A DNA stretch of 64,000 nt, taken from NCBI GenBank assembly GCA_964036665.1, contig OZ038530.1, forward strand, positions 310,001-374,000, given 5' to 3'. The translations under genes were made by a program, and so were the position numbers. Shown piece after piece: positions 20,201 through 32,400 of the stretch. Numbering within the stretch: position 1 is the first letter of the stretch; the number at the start of each line of letters is the position of its first letter. The DNA is from Gordius sp. MW1. Taxonomy: Eukaryota; Nematomorpha; Gordioida; Gordea; Gordiidae. A model generated the notes under the pieces. That model had not been told where the DNA came from and did no database searches. It saw nothing but the letters and a program-made list of their open reading frames with translations.

Positions 20201-23200
20201 GATCGTCCGTCCTTCCAACGTAAATAATGCTTAGATAGCAAATTAAAGCCAAATTATTTATTTTTTAATTGCTATGCAATTTATGGGCTCGCTTTTTGTT
20301 GTCCGTCCGTTGTCCGTCCGTGACCATCCGTGACCATCCGTGACCGTCCGTGATTATCCGTGTCCGTCCGTTGTCCGTCTGTCCTTCCAACGTAAATAAT
20401 GCTTAGATAGATATCAAATTAAAGCCAAATTATTTATTTTTTAATTGCTATGCAATTTATGGGCTCGCTTTTTGTTGTCCGTCCGTTGTCCGTCCGTGAC
20501 CATCTGTGACCGTCCGTGACCATCCGTGACTATCCGTGACCGTCCTTGACCATCCGTGACCGTCCGTGACCATCCGTGACCTACTGTAACCGTCCGTGAC
20601 CGTCCGTGACCATCCGTGACTATCCGTGACCGTCCGTGACCATCCGTGACCGTCCGTAACCATCCGTGACCGTCCGTGTCCGTCCGTTGTCCGTCCGTCC
20701 TTCCAACGTAAATAATGCTTAGATAGATATCAAATCAAAGCCAAATTATTTATTTTTTAATTGCGTGACCATCCGTGACCGTCCGTGACCATCCGTGACT
20801 ATCCGTGACCGTCTGTGACCATCCGTGACCGTCCGTGTCCGTCCGTTGTCCGTCCGTCCTTCCAACGTAAATAATGCTTAGATAGATATCAAATTAAACC
20901 CAAATTATTAATTTTTAATTGCTATGCAATTTATGGGCTCGCTTTTTGTTGTCCATCCGTGACCATCCGTGACCGTCCGTGACCATCCGTGACCATCCGT
21001 GACCGTCCGAGACCATCCGTGACTATCCGGAACCGTCCGTGACCATCCGTGATAGTCCGTGACCATCCGTGACCGTCCGTGACCGTCCGTGACCGTCCGT
21101 GACCATCCGTGACCGTCCGTGACGATCCGTGACCGTCCGTGACGATCCGTGACCGTCCGTGACGATCCGTGACCATCCGTGATAGTCCGTGATCAGCCGT
21201 GACCGTCCGTGACCATCCGTGACCATCCGTGACCACCCGTGACCGTCCGTGACCGTCCGTCCTTCCAACCTAAATAATGCTTAGATAGCAAATTAAAGCC
21301 AAATTATTAATTTTTTAATAGCTATGCAATTTATGGGCTCGCTTTTTGTTGTCCGTCCGTTGTCCGTCCGTGACCATCCGTGACCGTCCGTGACCGTCCG
21401 TGACCGTCCGTGACCATCCGTGTCCGTCCGTTGTCCGTCCGTCCTTCCAACGTAAATAATGCTTAGATAGCAAATTAAAGCCAAATTATTTATTTTTTAA
21501 TTGCTATGCAATTTATGGGCTCGCTTTTTGTTGTCCGTCTGTTGTCCGTCCGTGTCCGTCCGTCCTGCCCAACGTAAATAATGCTTAGATACATATAAAA
21601 TTAAAGCCAAATTATTAATTTTTAATTGCTATGCAATTTATGGGCTCGCTTTTTGTTGTCCATCCGTGACCATCCGTGACCGTCCGTGACCGTCCGTGAC
21701 CATCCGTGACCATCCGTGACCGTCCGAGACCATCCGTGACTATCCGGAACCGTCCGTGACCATCCGTGATAGTCCGTGACCATCCGTGACCGTCCGTGAC
21801 CGTCCGTGACCGTCCGTGACCATCCGTGACCGTCCGTGACGATCCGTGACCGTCCGTGACGATCCGTGACCGTCCGTGACGATCCGTGACCGTCCGTGAC
21901 GATCCGTGACCGTCCGTGACGATCCGTGACCATCCGTGATAGTCCGTGATCAGCCGTGACCGTCCGTGACCATCCGTGACCATCCGTGACCACCCGTGAC
22001 CGTCCGTGACCGTCCGTCCTTCCAACCTAAATAATGCTTAGATAGCAAATTAAAGCCAAATTATTAATTTTTTAATAGCTATGCAATTTATGGGCTCGCT
22101 TTTTGTTGTCCGTCCGTTGTCCGTCCGTGACCATCCGTGACCGTCCGTGACCGTCCGTGACCATCCGTATCCGTCCGTTGTCCGTCCGTCCTTCCAACGT
22201 AAATAATGCTTAGATAGCAAATTAAAGCCAAATTATTTATTTTTTAATTGCTATGCAATTTATGGGCTCGCTTTTTGTTGTCCGTCTGTTGTCCGTCCGT
22301 GTCCGTCCGTCCTGCCCAACGTAAATAATGCTTAGATACATATAAAATTAAAGCCAAATTATTAATTTTTAATTGCTATGCAATTTATGGGCTCGCTTTT
22401 TGTTGTCCATCCGTGACCATCCGTGACCGTCCGTGACCATCCGTGACCATCCGTGACCGTCCGAGACCATCCGTGACTATCCGGAACCGTCCGTGACCAT
22501 CCGTGATAGTCCGTGACCATCCGTGACCGTCCGTGACCGTCCGTGACCGTCCGTGACCATCCGTGACCGTCCGTGACGATCCGTGACCGTCCGTGACGAT
22601 CCGTGACCGTCCGTGACGATCCGTGACCGTCCGTGACGATCCGTGACCATCCGTGATAGTCCGTGATCAGCCGTGACCGTCGGTGACCATCCGTGACCAT
22701 CCGTGACCACCCGTGACCGTCCGTGACCGTCCGTCCTTCCAACCTAAATAATGCTTAGATAGCAAATTAAAGCCAAATTATTAATTTTTTAATAGCTATG
22801 CAATTTATGGGCTCGCTTTTTGTTGTCCGTCCGTTGTCCGTCCGTGACCATCCGTGACCGTCCGTGACCGTCCGTGACCATCCGTGTCCGTCCGTTGTCC
22901 GTCCGTCCTTCCAACGTAAATAATGCTTAGATAGCAAATTAAAGCCAAATTATTTATTTTTTAATTGCTATGCAATTTATGGGCTCGCTTTTTGTTGTCC
23001 GTCTGTTGTCCGTCCGTGTCCGTCCGTCCTGCCCAACGTAAATAATGCTTAGATACATATAAAATTAAAGCCAAAATGATTTATTTTTTAATTGCTCTGC
23101 AATATATGATCTCGCCTGTGTCCGTCCCCGTCCGTCCGTGTCGTTCCGTGACCGTCCGTGACCGTCCGTGACCATCCGTGACCATCCGTGACCATCCGTG

Positions 23201-23345
23201 ACCGTCCGTGACCGTCCGTGACTATCCGTGACCGTCCGTGACCATCCGTGACCGTCCGTGACCATCCGTGACCGTCCGTGACCATACGTGACCGTCCGTG
23301 ACAATCCGTGACCATCCTTGACCGTCCGTCCTTCCAACGTAAATA
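17214..23345 (+). repeat. Compound satellite, forward block
   Basis: Same unit structure as 10991-14717. Units near 18970-19100 and 21500-21610 use a variant spacer with agatacatat and cgtcctgcccaac instead of ccttccaac. A block of about 0.7 kb containing gttgtccatccgtgacc and the acgat-rich decamers recurs near 20906, 21600 and 22345, which are three copies of a higher-order unit. Minus-strand frames of up to 179 codons are decamer by-products. Confidence 0.9.
18398..18662 (+). repeat. 20-bp dimer stretch within the array
   Basis: ccgtgacgat alternates almost perfectly with ccgtgaccgt for about 250 bp, broken once by cctccgtgacc near 18490. It shows local homogenisation of a two-decamer unit. 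Confidence 0.85.
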
Positions 23346-23363
23346 ATGCTTAGATAGCAAATT
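23346..23363. repeat. Target-site duplication, left copy
   Basis: atgcttagatagcaaatt, identical to 26456-26473. It is part of a satellite spacer that was duplicated on LINE insertion. Confidence 0.9.
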
Positions 23364-26300
23364 CTTCTTCTTCTTTATCGTGTTGGAAATCCCACAGACG
23401 TGGGGTAAGTTTTCAGCAGCCTCTTCCATCTGAGTCGCGTAAATGCCATGCCAATTTCCATTTGTTTGACGTCCATATCCTTTTTGACCAGTCGTTTCCA
23501 GGTGGCACGTGGTCTGCCCCTTCCTCTTCTTCCAGGCACGTCCATCTCCAGCGTTCGCCGTGTGACATCGTCCTCTTCTCTTCGTAATACATGGCCGTAC
23601 CACCGCAGTCGATTTTCTCTTAAGAAGTCCTTCGTCGCTTGTATACCCATCTTTGTCATCAAGGATTCGTTCGTCTTGCGATCCAGCTGGGTGTAGCCTA
23701 AGCTCCATCGCACCATTCTCATTTCCGTGACTTGCAAAAGTTTCTCCTCCGCGGTGGTTACAGCCCATGTTTCGCTCCCGTAAAGCAAGACCGGTCGCAC
23801 GATGGTTTTGTACGCCTTGCTTTTCAACCAAATTGGTATCTTTTTGTCACACATGACACCGGAGATGCTGCGCCACTTGAGCCATGCTTTCTTGATCCGA
23901 GAATGGACTTCGGCGGTACATCCTCCCTTTTGATGTAATAGCGAGCCAAGATATGTGAACTTATCAACCTCCGTGTACATTGGACCGCCATTTTTGTGCA
24001 TTTGCGGACTACCGCCCATCGTTTGCATGTAAACCGTTTTCTTCTCGCTGACCTTTAACCCGAATTCCGAAAAACGTTCTGACCATTTTTTCGCCTGATG
24101 AAAAACTCCTTCTCTTGTTTCATCGCATAGGACAATATCATCGGCATATAGCATAGTCCAAGGGGCTGGCTTGTGCAAGTCCTTTGTTATTGTATCCATA
24201 ATTAGATTAAACAAGAATGGGCTTAACGCTGACCCTTGATGTAGTCCAATCATTATTCGGAAGGGTTTCGTTTCTCCTACGGTAGTCCTAACAGATGCAA
24301 CCGCGCCATTATACATTTCCTTGATAAGTCGAACATATCCTTCGGGTATATTTCTGGCTCTAAGGGACCACCATATTAAGTCTCTCGGAACCGTATCGTA
24401 GGCCTTTTACAAATCGATGAAGACCATGTGTAAGTTCTTTCTTATGTCGCCATATTTTTCCATAGTCTGCTTCAACGCAAAGATTGGATCCATCGTTGAT
24501 TTACCGGCCACGAATCCAAACTGATTGGGCGAGAGACAAACTTCGTCATTGAGCCTTTTCACTATCACCCTTTCTAGTAGTTTTAGTGAGTGGCAGGTCA
24601 ACTTGATACCTCTAAAGTTGCCACATTCCTGCGCGTCTCCTTTGCCTTTGTATATGGGTATGATAGTACTTTCCCTCCATTGGTCAGGGATACGACTCTC
24701 ATACAGCATAGCGTTAAATAGGCCTGTCATTATGTCGATTCCTTCTCCTTTGCACCCAAGCCAAGCTTCGATCGGTAAATCATCGGGACCTAGCGCTTTC
24801 CCTTTCCGCATCTTCGTTAGTTGCGCTCCTACTTCATAAGCCTGGAATGGTAAAACCAAGTTGGAGTTCGGTTCCACCCTCTCTAGCGGTCTTCTATCAT
24901 TCGTTTTGTTCATCATATTTTGGAAATAGTCTTTCCATCTTTTGATGACTTCCTTCGGTTTGCACAACGTTCGTCCCTCTTCGCTTTTAATGACTTTCAG
25001 TGTCCCGACATCTCGACTTTTTTTCTCCCTAATCTTTGCGAGTTTATACATGACTATGTCGCCGCCCTTCGTATCGAGCTTGTTTGCCATCTCGGTGTAA
25101 GCCTTGTTCTTCGCTATCGCAACCGCCGTCTTAGCTTTGCGTTTCGCTTCATGATATGCCACGTAGTCTTCTCCTATCTTCGTTTTGTACCATCGTAGGT
25201 ACAACGCCTTCTTTTCTTCTATAGCCCCTTTGACCGAGTCATTCCACCACCATAGTTCACGCTTGTGCGCTCTGCCGCCCTTAGTTCGTCCCAGGATTTG
25301 AAAGGCCGTTTCCTTTAGAACATTTGCAACGGTGTCCCACCTTTTGTTAATGTCGCCCCCCAAGCCTGCAACCTTCAAGAGCGGAGTTGCTCGAGCGTGA
25401 AACATTTCATTTGCACGATCATCCTTGAGCTTTTCGTACTTTGTCCTTGGTGTGTAGACTTTTCTCCTCTCGGGAAAAATCTTTCGTGCTATATCGAGGA
25501 CAACTGGCCGATGTTGTTTGGCGATTTCTTCCCCCGGTATAACCTTGCAATCTTTGACTTGCCACAAATTTTTGCGCTTCACTAGGATGTAGTCGACCTG
25601 TGTAAGGTGATCCCCACTGCTGTACGTTGCTAGATGTTCGGTACGCTTCTGAAAGAAGGTATTCACAATGGCCATATCGTAAGCTTGCGCCATCTGTAGT
25701 AACTTCTCTCCCTCTTTGTTCTTCACCCCATAGCCATGCCCGCCGTGATTTCGTTCGTACACGCCCCTTTCTTTCCCAACGTGCCCATTAAAGTCTGCTC
25801 CGATGATGAGATTCTCGTCAGGCTTCACGTAGCGTATTTCGTTTTCGAGCTTCTCATAGAATTCGTCCTTCTCAATTTCGGAACATCCAACCTGGGGCGA
25901 ATACGCACAGATAACATTGACAAGGCCGCCTTGATCCGCCAGCTTTATGCACATCAATCTATCCGAGCATCGTTTGACTTCGACTACCTTGTCCTTATAG
26001 GAATCGCTAAGCACTATACCGACCCCGTTCTTCCGTGATGGGGAACCCGAGTAGTATAGCTTGTAACCATCTCCTAGCTCCCTGGCTTTTGTTCCATGCC
26101 ATCGCGTTTCTTGTAGGCACGCTATGTGTATCCTTCGCCTTTTTAGCATCTGCGCAACCTCGATGCTCTTCCCCGTCAGCGTACCCACATTCCAGCTGGC
26201 CACTCTTGTCCGTTTGACAACTAGATTCCTTAACCGCCTTCGTTGTGAGTGAGGCGGTAACCCTTGTATACTTTTCACATTGCACGGGCGGATGATGCAA

Positions 26301-26455
26301 TGCGCGTCGTTTGGGGAGGACGCCCTAGCATTCTGGTAAATTTTCGTATTTGAAGCTGCCATGTTGTTTGGAGTTGCTTTTTACAGCCGGCTTCCGACCT
26401 GACGCCAACCCTCCACTTTTTTCACACGGACTTGGGACCGTCGTTGGTAGTGTTC
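23364..26455 (-). mobile_element. RTE-like LINE, near full length, inserted in satellite spacer
   Basis: A 3,092-bp insertion on the minus strand between 18-bp target duplications. The 5' end (26455) has about 93 bp before the ATG. The 3' end has the coding stop followed at once by an (aga)n tail, with essentially no 3' UTR. A single long ORF with endonuclease then reverse transcriptase, a very short 3' UTR and a simple-repeat tail are characteristic of RTE-clade elements. The uncorrupted target duplications indicate a recent insertion. Because LINEs integrate in the nucleus, this also shows that the satellite is nuclear. Confidence 0.85.
23375..26362 (-). pseudogene. LINE endonuclease-reverse transcriptase polyprotein with one nonsense codon
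   Basis: The frame is open for about 995 codons from ATG 26362 except for one TAA at 24407-24409, which splits it into 651 and about 344 codons. Residues about 50-290 form an AP-like endonuclease: RVASWNVGTLTG, CLQETRW, IIGADFNGHVG, DYILVKRK and KQHRPVVLD. The reverse transcriptase follows with GKALGPDDLPIEAW, IIPIYKGKGDAQECGNFRGI and QFGFVAGKSTMDPI. It continues after the stop with KAYDTVPRD, GLHQGSALSPFLFNL and the catalytic MLYADDIVLC. The C-terminus (RLRWYGHVLRREEDD, GRRGRGRPRATWKR) is the usual RTE/CR1-like tail. The stop replaces the residue between DL and KAYD in catalytic motif A, which is Glu in most relatives (GAA to TAA). The inserted copy is therefore inactive but young. Confidence 0.9.
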
Positions 26456-26473
26456 ATGCTTAGATAGCAAATT
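26456..26473. repeat. Target-site duplication, right copy
   Basis: Identical 18 bp to 23346-23363. Immediately afterwards the satellite spacer resumes with aaagccaaattatttatt. Confidence 0.9.
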
Positions 26474-29400
26474 AAAGCCAAATTATTTATTTTTTAATTG
26501 CTATGCAATTTATGGGCTCGCTTTTTGTTGTCCGTCCGTGACCATCCGTGACCATCCGTGACCGTCCGTGATTATCCGTGTCCGTCCGTTGTCCGTCTGT
26601 CCTTCCAACTTAAATAATGCTTAGATAGATATCAAATTAAAGCCAAATTATTTATTTTTTAATTGCTATGCAATTTATGGGCTCGCTTTTTGTTGTCCGT
26701 CCGTTGTCCGTCCGTGACCATCCGTGACCATCCGTGACCGTCCGTGACCATCCGTGACTATCCGTGACCGTCCGTGACCGTCCGTGACCGTCCGTGACCA
26801 TCCGTGACCGTCCGTGACCATCCGTGACCGTCCGTGACCATCCGTGACTATCCGTGACCGTCCGTGACCATCCGTGACCGTCCGTGACCATCCGTGTCCG
26901 TCCGTTGTCCGTCCGTCCTTCCAACGTAAATAATGCTTACATAGATATCAAATTAAAGCCAAATTATTTATTTTTTAATTGCTATGCAATTTATGGGCTC
27001 GCTTTTTGTTGTCCGTCCGTGAGCATCCGTGACCATCCGTGACCCTCCGTGACCATCCGTGACCATCCGTGACCATCCGTGACCGTCCGTGACCATCCGT
27101 GACTATACGTGACCGTCCGTGACCATCCGTGATAGTCCGTGACCATCCGTGACGATCCGTGACCGTCCGTGACCGTCCGTGACAATCCGTGACCGTCCGT
27201 GACCATCCGTGACCGTCCGTGACCATCCGTGATAGTCCGTGACCAGCCGTGACCGTCCGTGACCGTCCGTGACCATCCGTGACCGTCCGTGACCGTCCGT
27301 GACTATCCGTGACCGTCCATGATCGTCCGTCCTTCCAACGTAAATAATGCTTAGATAGCAAATTAAAGCCAAATTATTAATTTTTTAATAGCTATGCAAT
27401 TTATGGGCTCGCTCTTTGTTGTCCGTCCGTTGTCCGTCCGTGACGATCCGTGACCGTCCGTCCTTCCAACGTAAATAATGCTTAGATAGCAAATTAAAGC
27501 CAAATTATTTATTTTTTAATTGCTATGCAATTTATGGGCTCGCTTTTTGTTGTCCGTCCGTCACCATCCGTGACCATCCGTGACCGTCCGTGACCGTCCG
27601 TGATTATCCGTGTCCGTCCGTTGTCCGTCTGTCCTTCCAACGTAAATAATGCTTAGATAGATATCAAATTAAAGCCAAATTATTTATTTTTTAATTGCTA
27701 TGCAATTTATGGGCTCGCTTTTTGTTGTCCGTCCGTTGTACGTCCGTGACCATCCGTGACCCTCCGTGACCGTCCGTGACCATCCGTGACTATTCGTGAC
27801 CGTCCTTGACCATCCGTGACCGTCCGTGACCATCCGTGACCGTCCGTGACAATCCGTGACTATCCGTGACCGTCCGTGACCATCCGTGACCGTCCGTAAC
27901 CATCCGTGACCGTCCGTCCGTTGTCCGTCCGTCCTTCCAACGTAAATTATGCTTAGATAGATATCAAATTAAAGCCAAATTATTTATTTTTTAATTGCTA
28001 TGCAATTTATTAGCTCGCTTTTTGTTGTCCGTCCGTGACCATCCGTGACTGTCCGTGACCATCCGTGACCGTCCGTGACCATCCGTGACCATCCGTGACT
28101 ATCCGTGACTATCCGTGACCGTCCGTGACCATCCGTGACCGTCCGTGACCATCCGTGATAGTCCGTGACCAGCCGTCACCGTCCGTGACCGTCCGTGACC
28201 ATCCGTGACTGTCCGTGACCGTCCTTGACTATCCGTGACTATCCGTGACCGTCCGTGATCGTCCGTCCTTCCAACGTAAATAATGCTTAGATAGCAAATT
28301 AAAGCCAAATTATTAATTTTTTAATAGCTATGCAATTTATGGGCTCGCTTTTGGTTGTCCGTCCGTTGTCCGTCCGTGACCATCCGTGACCGTCCGTGAC
28401 CATCCGTGTCCGTCCGTTGTCCGTCCGTCCTTCCAACGTAAATAATGCTTAGATAGATATCAAATTAAAGCCTAATTATTTATTTTTTAATTGCTATGCA
28501 ATTTATGGGCTCGCTTTTTGTTGTCCGTCCGTTGTCCGTCCGTGACCATCCGTGACCGTCCGTGACCATCCGTGACCATCCTTGACCGTCCGTGACCATC
28601 CGTGATAGTCCGTGACCATCCGTTACGATCCGTGACCGTCCGTGACCGTCCGTGACCATCCGTGACCATCCGTGACTCTCCGTGACCATCCGTGACCGTC
28701 CGTGCCATCCGTGACTATCCGTGACCGTCCGTGACCATCCGTGATAGTCCGTGATCAGCCGTGACCGTCCGGGATCATCCGTGACTGTCCGTGACCGTCC
28801 GTGACATCCGTGACCGTCCGTGATCGTCCGTCCTTCCAACGTAAATAATGCTTAGATAGCAAATTAAAGCCAAATTATTAATTTTTAAATAGCTTTGCAA
28901 TTTATGGGCTCGCTTTTTGTTGTCCGTCCGTTGTCCGTCCGTCACCAACTGTGACCCTCCGTGACCATCCGTGACTATCCGTGACTATCCGTGACCGTCC
29001 TTGACCATCCGTGACCGTCCGTGACCATCCGTGACCGTCCGTGACCATCCGTGACCGTCCGTGACCGTCCGTGACCGTCCGTGACCATCCGTGACTATCC
29101 GTGACCGTCTGTGACCGTCTGTGACCATCCGTGACCGTCCGTAACCATCCGTGACCAGCCGTGACAGTCCGTGACCGTCCGTGACAGTCCGTGACCATCC
29201 GTGACCGTCCGTGGCCATCCGTGACTATCCGTGACCGTCAGTGACCATCCGTGACCAGCCGTGACCGTCCGTGACCGTCCGTGACCATCCGTGACCGTCC
29301 GTCCTTCCAACTTAAACAATTCTTAGATAGCAAATTAAAGCCAAATTATTTATTTTTTAATTGCTATGCAATTTATGGGCTCGCTTTTTGTTGTCCGTCC

Positions 29401-32400
29401 GTTGTCCGTCCGTGACCATCCGTGACCGTCCGTGACCGTCCGTGATTATCCGTGTCCGTCCGTCCTTCCAACTAAATAATGCTTAGATAGATATCAAATT
29501 AAAGCCAAATTATTTATTTTTTAATTGCTATGCAATTTATGGGCTCGCTTTTTGTTGTCCGTCCGTTGTCCGTCCGTGACGATCCGTGACCGTGCGTCCT
29601 TCCAACGTAAATAATGCTTCGATAGCAAATTAAAGCCAAATTATTTATTTTTTAATTGATATGCAATTTATGGGCTCGCTTTTTGATGTCCGTCCGTTGT
29701 CCGTCCGTGACCATCCGTGACCATCCGTGACCGTCCGTGACTATACGTGACCGTCGGTGACCATCCGTGACCGTCCGTGACCATCCGTGACCATATGTGA
29801 CCGTCCGTGACCATCCGTGACCGTCCTACACCGTCCGTGACCATCCGTGACCGTCCGTGTCCGTCCGTCCTTTCAACGTAAATAATGCTTAGATAGCAAA
29901 TTAAAGCCAAATTATTTATTTTTTAATTGCTATGCAATTTATGGGCTCGCTTTTTGTTGTCCGTCCGTTGTCCGTCCGTAACCGTCCGAGACCGTCCGTG
30001 ACCGTCCGTGACCGTCCGTGACCGTCCGTGACCGTCCGTAACCGTCCGTGACCGTCCGTGACCGTCCGTGACCGTCCGTGACCCTCCGTGACCGTCCGTG
30101 ACCATCCGTGACCATCCGTGACCGTCCGTGACCATCCGTGTCCGTCCGTTGTCCGTCCCTCCTTCCAACGTAAATAATGCTTAGATAGATATCAAATTAA
30201 AGCCAAATTATTTATTTTTTAATTGCTATGCAATTTATGGGCTCGCTTTTTGTTGTCCGTCCGTTGTCCGTCCGTTGTCCGTCCGTTGTCCGTCCGTGAC
30301 CGTCCGTGACCATCCGTGATCGTCCGTGACCATTCGTGACCGTCCGTGACCATCAGTGACTATCCGTGACTACCCGTGACCGTCCGTGACCATCCGTGAT
30401 AGTCCGTGACCATCCGTGATAGTCCGTGACCATCCGTGACCATCCGTGACCATCCGTGACCGTCCGTGTCCGTCCGTTGTCCGTCCGTCCTTCCAACGTA
30501 AATAATGCTTAGATAGATATCAAATTAAAGCCAAATTATTTATTTTTTTATTGGCTATGCAATTTATGTGTCTCGCTTTTTGTTGTCCGTTCGTTGTCCG
30601 TCCGTGACCGTCCGTGACCATCCGTGACCGTCCGTGACCTTCCGTGATCGTAAATAATGCTTAGATAGCAAATTAAAGCCAAATTATTTATTTTTTAATT
30701 GCTATGCAATTTATGGGCTCGCTTTTTGTTGTCCGTCCGTTGTCCGTCCGTGACCATCCGGGACCGTCCGGGACCGTCCGTGACCGTCCGTGTCCGTCCG
30801 TTGTCCGTCCGTCCTTCCAACGTAAATAATGCTTAGATAGATATCAAATTAAAGACAAATTATTTATCTTTAATTTCTATGCAATTTATGTGTCTCGCTT
30901 TTTGTTGTCCGTCCGTTGTCCGTCTGTGACCGTCCGTGACCGTCCGTGACTATCCGTGACCGTCCGTGACCATCCGTGACCATCCGTGACCATCCGTGAC
31001 CGTCCGTGTCCTTCCGTGGTCCGTCCGTCCTTCCAACGTAAATAATGCTTAGATAGAGATCAAATTAAAGCTAAATTATTTATTTTTTAATTGCTATGCC
31101 ATTTATGTGTCTCGCTTTTTGTTGTCCGTCCGTTGTCCGTCCGTGACCGTCCGTGACCATCCGTGACCATCCGTGTTCGTCCGTTGTCCGTCCGTCCTTC
31201 CAACGTAAATAATGCTTAGATAGATATCAAATTAAAGCCAAATTTATTTTTTAATTGCTATGCAATTTATGGGGTCGCTTTTTGTTGTCTGTCCGTTGTC
31301 CATCCGTGACCATCCGGGACCGTCCGTGACCGTCCGTGTCCGTCCGTTGTCCGTCCCTCCTTCCAACGTAAATAATGCTTAGATAGATATCAAATTAAAG
31401 CCAAAGTCCGTGTCCGTCCGTTGTCCGTCCGTCCTTCCAACGTAAATAATGCTTAGATAGATATCAAATTAAAGCCAAATTATTTATTTTTTAATTGCTA
31501 TGCAATTTATGTGTCTTGCTTTTTGTTGTCCGTCCGTTGTCCGTCCGTGACCGTCCGTGACCATCCGTGACCGTCCGTAACTATCCGTGACCGTCCGTGT
31601 CCGTCCGTTGTCCGTCCGTCCTTCTAACGTAAATAATGCTTAGATAGATATCAAATTAAAGCCAAATTATTTATTTTTTAATTGCTACTCAATTTATGGG
31701 CTCGCTTTTTGTTGTCCGTCCGTGACCGTCCGTGTTCGTCCGTTACCGTCCGTGACCATCCGTGACCATCCGTGACCGTCCGTGACCGTCCGTGACCATC
31801 CGTGACCATCCGTGACCGTCCGTGACCGTCCGTCCTTCCACCGTAAATAATGCTTAGATAGATATCAAATTAAAGCCAAATTATTTATTTTTTAATTGCT
31901 ATGCAATTTATGTGTCTCGCTTTTTATTGTCCGTCCGTTGTCCGTCCCTGACCATCCGTGACCGTCCGTGTCCGTCCGTGTCCGTCCGTGTCCATCCGTG
32001 ACCGTCCGTTGTCCGTCCGTCCTTCCAACGTAAATAATGCTTAGATAGATATCAAATTAAAGCCAAATTATTTATTTTTTAATTGCTATGCAATTTATGG
32101 GCTCGCTTTTTGTTGTCCGTCCTTTGTCCATCCGTGACCATCCGTGACCGTCCGTGACCATCCGTGACCGTCCGTGACCGTCCGTGACCATCCGTGACCG
32201 TCCGTGACCATCCGTGACCATCCGTGACCATCCGTGACCATCCGTGACCGTCCGTGACCATCCGTGACCGTCCGTGACCGTCCGTGACCATACGTGACCG
32301 TCCGTGACCGTCCGTGTCCGTCCGTGTCCGTCCGTGACCGTTCGTGCCCGTCCGTGTCCGTCCGTGACCATCCGTGACCATCCGTGACCGTTTGTGACTG

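Noticed and set aside
23088..23831. 247-codon minus-strand frame joining LINE sequence to satellite.
   Set aside because: It is a different frame from the LINE protein and reads through the insertion junction; it is a by-product.
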